Below are positions 33,857 through 42,665 of a DNA stretch of 59,386 nucleotides, piece by piece. The DNA comes from an uncultured Gammaproteobacteria bacterium (GTDB lineage Bacteria; Pseudomonadota; Gammaproteobacteria; Pseudomonadales; Pseudohongiellaceae). The notes below the pieces were generated by a model, which saw only the letters and a list, made by a program, of their open reading frames with translations, was not told the origin of the DNA and made no database searches. The position numbers and the translations under genes are program-made. Numbering within the stretch: the first letter of the stretch is position 1; each line of letters begins with the position of its first letter. Location of the stretch: the NCBI GenBank assembly GCA_913060495.1, contig CAJXRP010000023.1:1-59386 (forward strand), read 5' to 3'.

Positions 33857-35624
33857 ATGAGTTCAGGGAAGCACCCTCACCTCGCAAAGAAGCTATCTAA
33901 GCTGTACGTCTCGTGTATTAATCCTTCGGTAAGCAACAACGCCGCCCTCGCCAAACATCTTGGTATCTCGCGGCAGGCAATCAGCAAGTGGATTCACGGC
34001 ACTGAAACAAGCGCTGGTAACAATATACCTCATAGCCAAATTATTGAAGTTGCTGCAGTGTTTGGAATGGAGCCCTATTGGTTCGGCCTAGGGTTAATTG
34101 AGTTTGAGGAAAAAATAGACTCTAAACTAGAGCCCAGCGCACCGGCAACTCGCTTAGACAAGATTTCGCTTTCATCACTGCCCAACACAGGCCTGAATCT
34201 TTTTGGCCGAAGCGCCGAAATCGAAGCACTTGATCGAGCCTGGAATGGGCAAGAAACCAACTGTTTGGAAATAGTTGCCTTCGGAGGGATTGGTAAGAGT
34301 AGTTTAGTTAATAGCTGGCTTTCACGATTGGACAAGCGAGATTACTCTGGTGCCAGTAGAGTCTACGCTTGGTCGTTCCACTGGCAAGGAATAGGGTCGG
34401 ATGTCATATCTTCTGGTGATTTGTTTATTGAACAGGCTCTAGAATGGTTTGGGGATAAGAGCCCGGAATGGGGGACATCTTGGGCCAAGGCAAATCGTTT
34501 AGCTGATCTAATTCGCGAGTCGAGAACACTGCTTATCCTGGATGGTCTCGAACCTTTGCAATATCCGCCGGGTCCGCAGCAGGGTGAAATCGAAAACCCC
34601 GCTGTATCACTACTGTTGAGAGAACTGGCGGCCAATAACAACGGCTTGTGCATAATCACCTCGCGCTTATCAATTACAGAGTTTGCGTCTTTCAATGATG
34701 GCCGTACTCAATCTATGCACTTGGAGCGGCTGAGCACTAGCCAAGGCGTGCAGTTGCTATCGGCGATGGGTATCCATGGCGATGAAAAGGAATTGTGTTC
34801 GGCAGTAGAAGTCTATTCAGGACACCCGCTGTGCCTATCGTTGTTGGCTGGCTACCTTTCAGTTGTGCATGATTCCAATGTTTCGCATTTCAAAGATTTG
34901 AATTCTCTCTTAGATATTCAATCTTTCAATACGCATGCCAATAATATAGTGCAGGCTTATCTGCGTTGGTTTGATAATTCCTTGGAAATTTCATTGTTGA
35001 ATCTGCTTGGATTATTTGATCGAGGAATTGCTCTTGGCGATGTGCAAGCATTGGCGGCGTCTGAGGCAGTGCTCGGATTGACTGAAGAGTTGGCAGATTT
35101 ATCACAGAGCGAGTGGAGCTACGCGATCAAAAAACTGGTAGACGCCAAATTAATATTCACATCCAAACGTGATGGAAGCACTATGCTTGATTGCCATCCT
35201 CTCATACGTGATTTTCTAAACGAGAATTTTCGTAGAGAAAATCCAGCTCTTTGGAAGGAGGCAATAAGATGCTATTCAATTTTTGGCAGCATAGCGCGAT
35301 AGAAAATCCCAAATCTATGACGTAATTGGAACCTCTATTCAGGGCTGTGATTCACGGTACTAGAGCGGGTCTTGTTGAGGAGAGCTTCAAGAAGCCGTGT
35401 CTACAGCTAAAAATACTGGAGCCCAGTTCAGTGAGTGGGAGGCCAATATGGCGCTCGCAGAATTGGCGATGAAGTCGGGAAACTCTCAATATGGTCAGTT
35501 ATGCCTTAGCCGTGCACTGGAGATGGAGGGTATGGAATCCTATAGGCATCATTCAAGACAATTGGAAGCTTTGCAGGCTCAGCTTCATGCTGGACGAGGA
35601 ACTGAACTTAGCTCGGGCGCGTAA
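33857..35624 (+). pseudogene. Decayed HTH-STAND (NB-ARC-like) ATPase gene with TPR remnant
   Basis: The first frame (33857-35302, 481 codons, GGGAG ribosome site) encodes an HTH (residues about 28-45, ALAKHLGISRQAISKW), then a STAND NTPase domain with Walker A GGIGKSS (143-148) and Walker B LLILDGLEPL (225-234), then a winged-helix region ending CHPLIRDFLNENF. Related proteins continue into a long TPR array. Here the match carries on out of frame. From about 35269 a second frame reads LFNFWQHSAIENPKSMT, then a TAA (35323-35325), then LEPLFRAVIHGTRAGLVEESF. From 35397 a third frame reads a C-terminal helical repeat (EWEANMALAELAMKSGNSQ, stop 35622-35624). The middle of the TPR region is missing. 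This indicates frameshift, nonsense mutation and deletion. The 481-residue part might still be made. Such proteins act as signal-responsive regulators or in defence. Confidence 0.75.
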
Positions 35625-35712
35625 AAGCTACAAATTGATACCATGATAACGTTGCAAGTATTTGCTAATAAATCTAATGTCCTACTACTGAATAGGATTG
35701 GAGATTAACACC

Positions 35713-36174
35713 GTGACTAAGAGAATTTGTTTGGCCCTCGCTTTGAGTTCGACATTCATTGCCGGCTCCATACTGCAGGCTGAAGAAGCTTCAACTAGCA
35801 AGTATGCCCCGTTAGCAATACCACTTGCAGACATTCAGTGGGGCGCGCCCGGCGGCGGCAACGGCTTTCCGGTGGGTGTGCAGTCCGCACGGCAGGGCAC
35901 CGACCCAGTCACGGGGGGTATTACCTATTATGCGAAGTTTCCGGCGGGTTCCCACTTCGATATGCACTGGCACACTCACGATGAGTTCGTAGTGGTGGTT
36001 CAGGGCTCTGTGACGATCGTTCTAGGTGAGGAGATTCATGCTGTGAGCACTGGCAGTTATATCGTCATACCCGGCACGCTGAATCATTCCTGGGATGTGC
36101 CAGCCGGTGGAGAGGATGCGGTGATTGTGGTGCGGCGCGGTGGTCCTGCAGACTTCAACTTCGTGGATAAGTAG
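35713..36174 (+). CDS. Exported cupin-domain protein
   Basis: GTG 35713 is chosen because GGAG (35700-35703) lies nine bases before it and a signal peptide follows directly (VTKRICLALALSSTFIAGSILQA|EE); a TTG at 35698 is also in frame. The 153-residue product is a single cupin barrel. Motif 1 is SHFDMHWHTHDEFVVVVQGSV (three His and one Glu as metal ligands) and motif 2 is GSYIVIPGTLNHSWDVP. It is periplasmic, and its reaction is unknown. It converges with the PHM-like gene, sharing a bidirectional terminator. Confidence 0.85.
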   Translation: MTKRICLALALSSTFIAGSILQAEEASTSKYAPLAIPLADIQWGAPGGGNGFPVGVQSARQGTDPVTGGITYYAKFPAGSHFDMHWHTHDEFVVVVQGSVTIVLGEEIHAVSTGSYIVIPGTLNHSWDVPAGGEDAVIVVRRGGPADFNFVDK

Positions 36175-36203
36175 CTATATTTCTGACAAGAATCGCGAGC
36201 AAT

Positions 36204-36238
36204 AAAAAAGGCCGAGAGCGTAAACTCTCGGCCTTTTT
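36204..36238. terminator. Bidirectional Rho-independent terminator
   Basis: An A-run, ggccgagag / ctctcggcc stem with six-base loop, then a T-run. It lies between the convergent cupin gene (stop 36174) and the PHM-like gene (stop 36260). Confidence 0.93.
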
Positions 36239-36259
36239 GTTTTCTTTGAAGCGGTGTTT

Positions 36260-37606
36260 CTAGTCGTTACCGGCTAGTGAACGTTCCTGCTTCTCTTGAC
36301 GCTCGGCAACCAACTTCTCGTAGCCTTCGTCGTCTAGGTGAGTAATCGCCAACCAAGCGTGAGTCATCTCATCGCCAGTACGGCTGCCGCCCATTACCCA
36401 CATATCTGGGTCTGGGTTGTTGGGGTTGTCAGCTGTGTTGTCGTACCACTGCTTCAATACCAATACTGCGCCTGCTGGCAATAGAGGAGCTACATCTTCG
36501 TTGTAGATGTGGCTGTGATGCCATGTAGCACTCCACTTGGAAATTTGGCTTACCTGTTCAGTACGGCCAGTTTCCGGATAGAAGATCTCTAGCGAAGCAG
36601 CGTTCATGCGTAGGTGGCCATGAGGCTGAAAGCTGTCAAGACGAACTGGGTGATCGAAGGAATGAAATCCCTGTGTCATGGAATAACCATTTGGTGGGAT
36701 AGCAATGTCTTCCTGCGGGCTGATTTGATACAGCGCCAAGTCTTGCTTGTATTGAGCTTGTTCTTCGTAGCCTTCTGGGTGTAACCATAGGCCGATCTCA
36801 ACCACGTTGTCCTTAATCATAGTGCCAGGAGCAGTTGCGCCAACGCCACCAGGGAACATGTGGATGCTCCAGCTTACGATCGCGTCTTTTGGAAGTGTAC
36901 GGCATACGCCTTCAGGAACGATTTCGCCCCATTTGCCCATGGCATACTCAGTTAGCATGCTCTGACGCTCAAGAGTGCCGTCTGGCTGCTCTAACACAAC
37001 AGATGAATTCGCATGGTGAACTACGGCCTTGGCATCGCCTCTAGGCTTAACTTGTACGGCTTTGATGCAACGATCTGTTGTCATGCCGCTCGGTACGTAG
37101 TGATTACTCCAAAGGTCGTTGCCGTTGGCAGGTATGTCGATAGAGATTGAAGGAATGATTGTATCCGGCTGACCGAACTGCGAAACGAAGTTCCATTCGC
37201 TTGGGTCATTCATTTCTGGCATAGCGACGACTACATCCGCATCGCCCATTGGCGAGCCTTGGTTTACCCAAGCGACGATAGTGTCGATCTCATCTTGCTC
37301 TAAACGCCAGTCGCCTTCGAGGTCTTGAATGCCGATGCCGTGATCATAGGCATACGGAGGCATTTCGCGATTCGCGACACGCATCTGGATCAGTGGTGCC
37401 CAAGGGCGAACCTGATCGTAATTAGTAAGCTGCATTGGGCCGATTCCGCCTTCGCGGTGGCACACTACGCAGTTCTCATTGATGATCTTGCCGACTGCAC
37501 CGTTGTAGGTGACGTCATGATCAGCGGCTGACTGAGCCAGAGCCGAGACCTGAAAACCTGCTGCGGCAAGCGCTGCGAGGCCTAACCAGCCTTTAGAAAT
37601 ACTCAT
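36260..37606 (-). CDS. Exported cytochrome c / copper type II monooxygenase-like (PHM-like) protein 1
   Basis: ATG 37606 (AGGAGAAA upstream) gives 448 residues with signal peptide (cleavage near ALA|QS); a longer frame from 37672 is unlikely. It has a c-type haem site CVVCH (46-50) in a short cytochrome domain. The PHM-like fold follows with all expected copper ligands: CuH His197-His198 (AVVHHANSS) and His249 (WSIHMFPG); CuM His329 and His331 (QPHGHLRMN) and Met414 (GDEMTHAW). PHM enzymes hydroxylate a C-H bond using two copper atoms, O2 and two electrons. The fused haem could deliver the electrons. The substrate is unknown. It is a close paralogue of the next gene upstream (37845-39200). 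Confidence 0.85.
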   Translation of the reverse strand: MSISKGWLGLAALAAAGFQVSALAQSAADHDVTYNGAVGKIINENCVVCHREGGIGPMQLTNYDQVRPWAPLIQMRVANREMPPYAYDHGIGIQDLEGDWRLEQDEIDTIVAWVNQGSPMGDADVVVAMPEMNDPSEWNFVSQFGQPDTIIPSISIDIPANGNDLWSNHYVPSGMTTDRCIKAVQVKPRGDAKAVVHHANSSVVLEQPDGTLERQSMLTEYAMGKWGEIVPEGVCRTLPKDAIVSWSIHMFPGGVGATAPGTMIKDNVVEIGLWLHPEGYEEQAQYKQDLALYQISPQEDIAIPPNGYSMTQGFHSFDHPVRLDSFQPHGHLRMNAASLEIFYPETGRTEQVSQISKWSATWHHSHIYNEDVAPLLPAGAVLVLKQWYDNTADNPNNPDPDMWVMGGSRTGDEMTHAWLAITHLDDEGYEKLVAERQEKQERSLAGND

Positions 37607-37780
37607 AAATTTCTCCTCTTGATACTGCTTTTGTAGGAAGTCTCGAATGGGGGAAATCATCGAGTATTCCACTATTGTTGGATAGATCCTGCAATTTCGG
37701 TCAAACAGCCCCGAGTCTAACCCGTTTCAGAGGCAGTAAGAAGCAGAAACAGCGCATAAATTGATACAAATTGTGGTAAT

Positions 37781-37818
37781 AAAAAAGGCCGGTTAATCGA
37801 GATTAACCGGCCTTTCTG
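37781..37818 (-). terminator. Rho-independent terminator after PHM-like gene 2
   Basis: ggccggttaat / attaaccggcc stem with a four-base loop. Read on the minus strand it is followed by six T (37781-37786). It separates the two PHM-like paralogues, so they are not simply one transcript. Confidence 0.9.
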
Positions 37819-37844
37819 ACTTCTTAGAAGAATTTTGCTGAGTA

Positions 37845-39200
37845 CTAGTCGTTTCCGGCTAGTGAACGCTCTTCCTTCTCGCGACGATCTGCAACGATCT
37901 GCTCGTAGCCTTCGTCGTCTAGGTGAGTAACCGCAATCCAGGCATGAGACATCTCATCACCAGTACGGCTTCCGCCTACAACCCACTGATCAGGATCAGG
38001 GTTATTTGGGTTGTTAGCTGTGTTGTCGTACCACTGCTTGATTACCAATACCGCGCCTGCTGGAAGTAGGGGAGCTGCATCTACCTCATACAGGTGGCTG
38101 TGGTGCCATGTAGCACTCCAGTTAGAGATTTGGCTAACTTGCTCAGTGCGACCAGTTTCTGGGTAGAAAACTTCCAGAGAGGCTGCATTCATGCGCAGGT
38201 GACCGTGTGGCTGGAAGCTATCGATGCGAACTGGGTGATCGAAAGAATGAAAACCCTGAGTCATCGTGTAACCATGAGGAGGTACGATTAGCTCGCCGCT
38301 CTCATAGCCTTCGCGTAGTTGATACAGCTTAAGGTCCTGCTTGTAAGGAGCTTTTGCTGATGCAGTCATGTAGTCGTCATCGTGGAACCAAAGGCCGATT
38401 TCAACAACGTTGTCTTTGATCATTGTGCCTGGAGCAGTTGCGCCAACACCGCCTGGGAACATGTGAATGTCCCAAGAAACGCGTGAGTTCGCAGGAAGCG
38501 TACGGCAAACACCTTCAGGTACTAGCTCGCCCCATTTGCCCATAGCGTATTCAGTAAGCTGACCATACTGTGACCACTCGCCGTTCTCGTCCTGTGCATC
38601 GACGGATGAGTTAGCGTGGTGAACAACTGCAGCTGCGTCGCCGCGTGGCTTAACTTGTACCGCTTTAATGCAGCGATCCTGAGTAACGCCAGTGTCAACA
38701 TAGTGCTTGTGCCAAAGGTCGTTTCCGTTTGCAGGAATATCGATAGGCACAGAAGCAATGATTTGGTCAGGCTGACCGAAATCGGCAGCGAAGTTCCACT
38801 CGCTAGGGTCTTTAACGTTTGCAACTGGTGCAACGATGTCCACATCACCCATTGGTGAGCCTTGGTTAACCCAAGCGACGATTGTGTCGATTTCTTCTTG
38901 CTCTAAACGCCAGTCACCTTGCAGGTCCTGAACGCCGATGCCGTGGTCGTATGCGTAAGGAGGCATTTCACGGTTAGCAACACGAAGCTGGATCAAAGGC
39001 GCCCAAGGACGGACCTGATCGTAGCTTGAGAGTTGCATAGGGCCGATGCCGCCTTCTGTGTGACATACAACGCAATTCTCGTTGATAATCTGAGCAACGT
39101 GACTGTTGTAGGTAACTTGGTCGTCCTGTGCATTTGCCTGTAGGCCAAATGCGAGGAAGACGCCGCTTACCGAAGCAGTCAATACGCGTACTGTTTTCAT
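37845..39200 (-). CDS. Exported cytochrome c / copper type II monooxygenase-like (PHM-like) protein 2
   Basis: The 451-residue protein has a signal peptide (cleavage near ANA|QD) and an excellent ribosome site (GAGGAGAAA). Haem c binds at CVVCH (43-47). Copper ligands are His194-His195, His246, His332, His334 and Met417, so both copper sites are intact. It is nearly collinear with the neighbour at 36260, differing mainly by a short insertion around 279-302 (DYMTASAKAPYK, EGYESGELIVPPHG). The two genes share long identical stretches such as TQGFHSFDHPVR and ATAPGTMIKDNVVEIGLW, indicating a fairly recent duplication. The function is as for its paralogue. Different substrates or expression conditions are possible, since each has its own terminator. 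Confidence 0.85.
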   Translation of the reverse strand: MKTVRVLTASVSGVFLAFGLQANAQDDQVTYNSHVAQIINENCVVCHTEGGIGPMQLSSYDQVRPWAPLIQLRVANREMPPYAYDHGIGVQDLQGDWRLEQEEIDTIVAWVNQGSPMGDVDIVAPVANVKDPSEWNFAADFGQPDQIIASVPIDIPANGNDLWHKHYVDTGVTQDRCIKAVQVKPRGDAAAVVHHANSSVDAQDENGEWSQYGQLTEYAMGKWGELVPEGVCRTLPANSRVSWDIHMFPGGVGATAPGTMIKDNVVEIGLWFHDDDYMTASAKAPYKQDLKLYQLREGYESGELIVPPHGYTMTQGFHSFDHPVRIDSFQPHGHLRMNAASLEVFYPETGRTEQVSQISNWSATWHHSHLYEVDAAPLLPAGAVLVIKQWYDNTANNPNNPDPDQWVVGGSRTGDEMSHAWIAVTHLDDEGYEQIVADRREKEERSLAGND

Positions 39201-39432
39201 GCCTTTCTCCTCAAATTGAGAGTTATTGATCTAAATTAAAGTATTGATTGAATTCTTGTGTTTGTGCCTAACTAAAATATTAATTGTCTGCACCCCAAAA
39301 GTCCATTGAATACGGCCATTTTCGAGGAATCATTGCAACAAATTGAAACACTTTTGGGGGGAAGTTTTGGCTGAGTAAAGCAGCTAGCGCGCTTCTAGCA
39401 GGGAATCTCGAAGAAACACCCTTATTTGCTCT

Positions 39433-39457
39433 CTGGCCGACCGTGAAGGTCGGCCAG
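39433..39457 (-). terminator. Strong hairpin between two minus-strand genes (no T-run)
   Basis: ctggccgacc / ggtcggccag is a perfect 10-bp GC-rich stem, 22 bases below the stop of the gene at 39479. It lacks a T-run, so it may be a Rho-assisted terminator, an RNA-stabilising hairpin or an operator. Confidence 0.5.
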
Positions 39458-39478
39458 AAAACTAATAAAACCAGTAGC

Positions 39479-40417
39479 TTATGGGTTTACGGTTACTTTT
39501 TGAACAATATTCGACCAGCAGCACTGGTCGCCGTTTGAGCTGTCTGGGCCGCGGAAGTTATCTACCTTAGTGTGGATCATGTATTCACCGGGCTCGGAGA
39601 AAGTTGCAACAACTTTAGCTATGCCGCTGCCGCCTTCGACTTGCACTTGACCAGGAGTGATCTGACGGAAGAAACGGAATCTGCGGTCACCTTCTTTATA
39701 AGGGTTTTCGGGGATCACTGTGCTGTCGTGATGTGCGAACTCAACCATGCCCGGACCCTGATACTTAGTGAACTGAACGCCCACGGGAAGCGGCTCTACG
39801 AAGCGTGGGTCAGTTGAGTCTCGTTCCGAGATATCTTCAACGTTTACTGTAAGAACAACTGACTCACCAGCTTTAACGTTGCCCTCAAATTCGCCAACCT
39901 GTGCGAAAAGACCGGCAGATTTTTCGCCGTCTTCACCGAAGCCGACGTGAGGCTGCATCGCGCCCTGCGGACGAGGAAGAATAAAGTCTAGTTCGTAGGC
40001 GCCAACACCGCGGCGGCCCGGGACTTTCAAGGCTTCTTCGCTGCCTGTCTTGATGTGCCACCAGATGTCGTCGCCTGCTTCGCTAGCAGGCACTGTTACT
40101 GTGAACATGCCCGTTGAGCGACCAGCCGGGAAATGTGTAGGCTGCATGCCGTTGTACTTTGCGGGCTCGATGTAGTTCGCTGTGCCTACAGGAATATCAA
40201 CAGGCACGTCGTTTCGGTTTATGTAGCCAAAGGAAAAGCTAGTTGTGCCGTCTGGGTTGGCAATCCATCCTTCCATTACGGGGATGATTGGTAGGCCAGT
40301 AGGTGGCGCAAGGCTAAGGAATCGGCCGTTGTCAGCTGATTGGGCTTGCACCTGAAGGCTAAATACTGCCGTAAGCGTAAAGGCTATTAGCGCAAAGATT
40401 TTTTGATACTGTCGCAT
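39479..40417 (-). CDS. Unknown exported protein linked to the PHM-like genes
   Basis: The 312-residue product has a signal peptide (cleavage near VQAQ|SA) and a good ribosome site (GAGGAGAG). The mature protein is predicted mainly beta. The first half holds GWIANPDGTTSFSFGYINRNDVPVDIPVG, and the second half has an Ig-like pattern (VKAGESVVLTVNVEDISERD ... KVVATFSEPGEYMIHTKVDNF). A vicinal CysCys occurs near the C-terminus (GDQCCWSN). I do not recognise a named family. It is upstream of and on the same strand as the two PHM-like genes and shares their type of ribosome site, so a role in the same exported redox process is plausible. That is inference from position. Confidence 0.7.
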   Translation of the reverse strand: MRQYQKIFALIAFTLTAVFSLQVQAQSADNGRFLSLAPPTGLPIIPVMEGWIANPDGTTSFSFGYINRNDVPVDIPVGTANYIEPAKYNGMQPTHFPAGRSTGMFTVTVPASEAGDDIWWHIKTGSEEALKVPGRRGVGAYELDFILPRPQGAMQPHVGFGEDGEKSAGLFAQVGEFEGNVKAGESVVLTVNVEDISERDSTDPRFVEPLPVGVQFTKYQGPGMVEFAHHDSTVIPENPYKEGDRRFRFFRQITPGQVQVEGGSGIAKVVATFSEPGEYMIHTKVDNFRGPDSSNGDQCCWSNIVQKVTVNP

Positions 40418-40776
40418 CGAAGTTCTCTCCTCAAAGATCGGGTCTGATAAGTTCTTTTTTCTGTCTTACTCTTATTAAAACTGCCAGGGTGAAGACAGCA
40501 GCTTATGCTAATTTACTGTATCCATTCAAACAGGGCGCTAGGATAAACGGCATTGTTGTTAGAGTCTAGTTTGCATACGCCGAGGAACTACGGGCTATAG
40601 GGCTTATTTTAAACAAAATGTAACAAGCTGGGGAATTGTCAGCATCGGCCCGAGTATGAGAGGATTCGCGCATCAAAATTAGTAATAATCAGCTATCTGA
40701 CGGTCTTGCCTAAAAACCATCTGAATAGTCATTTGCCTATCCCATAGGGCAGCACCTAAATCTAGGAAACTCAGCA
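40418..40776. other. Divergent intergenic region between the unknown exported gene and the thioredoxin/PHM-like gene
   Basis: These 359 bases hold no supported gene and must contain promoters for both directions. No operator palindrome I could support was seen. Confidence 0.45.
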
Positions 40777-42516
40777 GTGGAATTGAAGCGTAAACAATCG
40801 GCTCGCAATGATGTGATTCAGCCAAGTAGAAAGTGTTGGAGATATTCGCTACAGGTTTTTAGCGGGCTATTGCTTAGTGCTATTTCGACTCTCGCTCCTG
40901 CCGCTTTGGATCGTGTTGGCGACTTTGCGCTACTGGACAACACAGGTACATTTCATCAGCTAAGTCGCTATCAGCATCGTAAGGCACTGGTACTCATGGC
41001 TTACTCTGATGGATGCGCCACGATGGACACGCTCCTCGATAACTATAAAGTCATCGCGGATCAGTATGCCGGCGACGATTTCGAATTCCTGCTGATCGAT
41101 TCTCAAAATTTGGATCGGCCCGAACTCAGTGAATTGGGTGTCGAGTTACCGATACTCGAAGACGATGGTCAATTGATCTCCCAAACGCTAAACATTACCA
41201 ATGCTGGAGACGTGTTGGTGCTTAACCCTGAGCGTCTCTCGCTTTTCTATATGGGCCAACCCTCACAAGAACTCCACTCGACCCTGGGTTTGATAAACGG
41301 TGATGGTATGAGCGACACGATTCGGCAGCCGGGAGCGGGATGCGCTATCGACTACCCACTAAAAGAAATGCACAGCGAGTCGCCAGCAGATTATGCGAGC
41401 GAAATCGCGCCTATCATTATTGAAAATTGTGCCGACTGTCACCGTCAGGGTGGAGTAGGGCCCTTTGCCTTGGATAGTTACATCATGGTGCTAGGTTGGT
41501 CACCGATGATTAAAGAAGTGCTCCTGAATAAGCGTATGCCCCCCACGCAAGTCGACCCTTATATTGGTCACTCTGAATCGGCACGCTATCTTGACCCTGA
41601 CGATCTGCAGACGCTTGTGCATTGGATAAACAATCGTGCGCCGCGTGGCGACAGTGAAGCAGATCCCTTGGAATTGTTTGCTGCTAAGGATCGCACCGAA
41701 TGGGCCTTCGGCGAGCCAGACTATATCGTGATGGGGCCAGAGAACGAGATTCCTTCGATTGGCGTAATGGATTATGTCTACGATGATGTCGAGCTGCCCT
41801 TTACCGAGGACAAATGGCTGCGCGCCATTCAATACATTGCGGGCGATGAATCTGTATTGCATCACTTGGTGACCTTCGTTACACCGCCGGAAGAAGACTT
41901 CTGGGGAGACGAGAGGACGGAGGAGTCAGTTACGCGTCGCTTTGTCGGCAGCTATCTCCCCGGGAAGACCAATGCTATCGAGTTCGATGAGGGTACTGGT
42001 GTGCTAGTACCGAAGGGGCATAGACTTTCGATGCAGTTTCATTATGTGACTAACGGACAGTCTACGGTTGATGAAACGCAATTTGGTTTGTATTTCAGTG
42101 ATGAGACAAACCTGAAAGAAAGACTTACTCAGGCAGTCGCAAGTCGCTTCCTGTTACCGCCGAATGAGAACGATTTCGAGCTTCAGGCAGAGCAGCAAGT
42201 CGAGCAAGACATTGTCGTCACTGGGGTGCGCGCCAGAATGAATTTCCGCGGCAAGCGTATGAAGTTTGTTGTGGAGAATCCTGATGGGCAGATTCGAGAA
42301 CTGTTTAGTGTGCCCGCCTATAACTATGGATGGCAGCCCGATTATCTATTAGATGAGGCAGAGCCCGTAGCGGCGGGAAGCACGCTGCGGGTAATAGGAG
42401 CATTCGACAACTCACTATCAAACCCGTCAAATCCTGACCCTAGCAAAGAGGTCACCTTCGGCTTAGAGAGCTGGGAAGAAATGTTTACTGGCTACTTTAC
42501 GTTCTACAATCAGTGA
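40777..42516 (+). CDS. Thioredoxin-fold / cytochrome c / PHM-like fusion protein lacking CuM histidines
   Basis: This 579-residue protein has a long N-terminal signal region (hydrophobic 25-43). A peroxiredoxin/thioredoxin-like domain follows (about 45-190; LVLMAYSDGCATM has a single Cys80 and no CxxC). Next come a haem c motif CADCH (218-222) with GGVGPFALDSY, and a PHM-like domain. CuH ligands are kept: His362-His363 (VLHHLVTF) and His422 (MQFHYVTNG). The CuM motif, normally HxH before LRGK, reads RMNFRGK here (Arg487, Asn489), although Met569 (SWEEMF) is kept. Without CuM it should not perform the classical hydroxylation, so it may bind, reduce or transfer electrons instead. It is divergent from the PHM-like pair. 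Confidence 0.8.
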   Translation: MELKRKQSARNDVIQPSRKCWRYSLQVFSGLLLSAISTLAPAALDRVGDFALLDNTGTFHQLSRYQHRKALVLMAYSDGCATMDTLLDNYKVIADQYAGDDFEFLLIDSQNLDRPELSELGVELPILEDDGQLISQTLNITNAGDVLVLNPERLSLFYMGQPSQELHSTLGLINGDGMSDTIRQPGAGCAIDYPLKEMHSESPADYASEIAPIIIENCADCHRQGGVGPFALDSYIMVLGWSPMIKEVLLNKRMPPTQVDPYIGHSESARYLDPDDLQTLVHWINNRAPRGDSEADPLELFAAKDRTEWAFGEPDYIVMGPENEIPSIGVMDYVYDDVELPFTEDKWLRAIQYIAGDESVLHHLVTFVTPPEEDFWGDERTEESVTRRFVGSYLPGKTNAIEFDEGTGVLVPKGHRLSMQFHYVTNGQSTVDETQFGLYFSDETNLKERLTQAVASRFLLPPNENDFELQAEQQVEQDIVVTGVRARMNFRGKRMKFVVENPDGQIRELFSVPAYNYGWQPDYLLDEAEPVAAGSTLRVIGAFDNSLSNPSNPDPSKEVTFGLESWEEMFTGYFTFYNQ

Positions 42517-42665
42517 TTTAGTAAGAAGGCTGGCCCAAGCAGCTTAGAAGTTTCTCCAAACCATCGCTCTGTGCGCTGTGCATCGAGCCTACGAATAGAT
42601 TGCCGTCGCTTTTCGTTAAGTTGCGGCAACACATAGTTTTGCAACGATGTTAAATATGCACACTC

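Noticed and set aside
35397..35624. Independent small gene of 75 residues downstream of the STAND gene
   Set aside because: Its sequence looks like the terminal helical repeat of the STAND protein family, and a conserved intervening block lies in another frame, so it is better read as a remnant.
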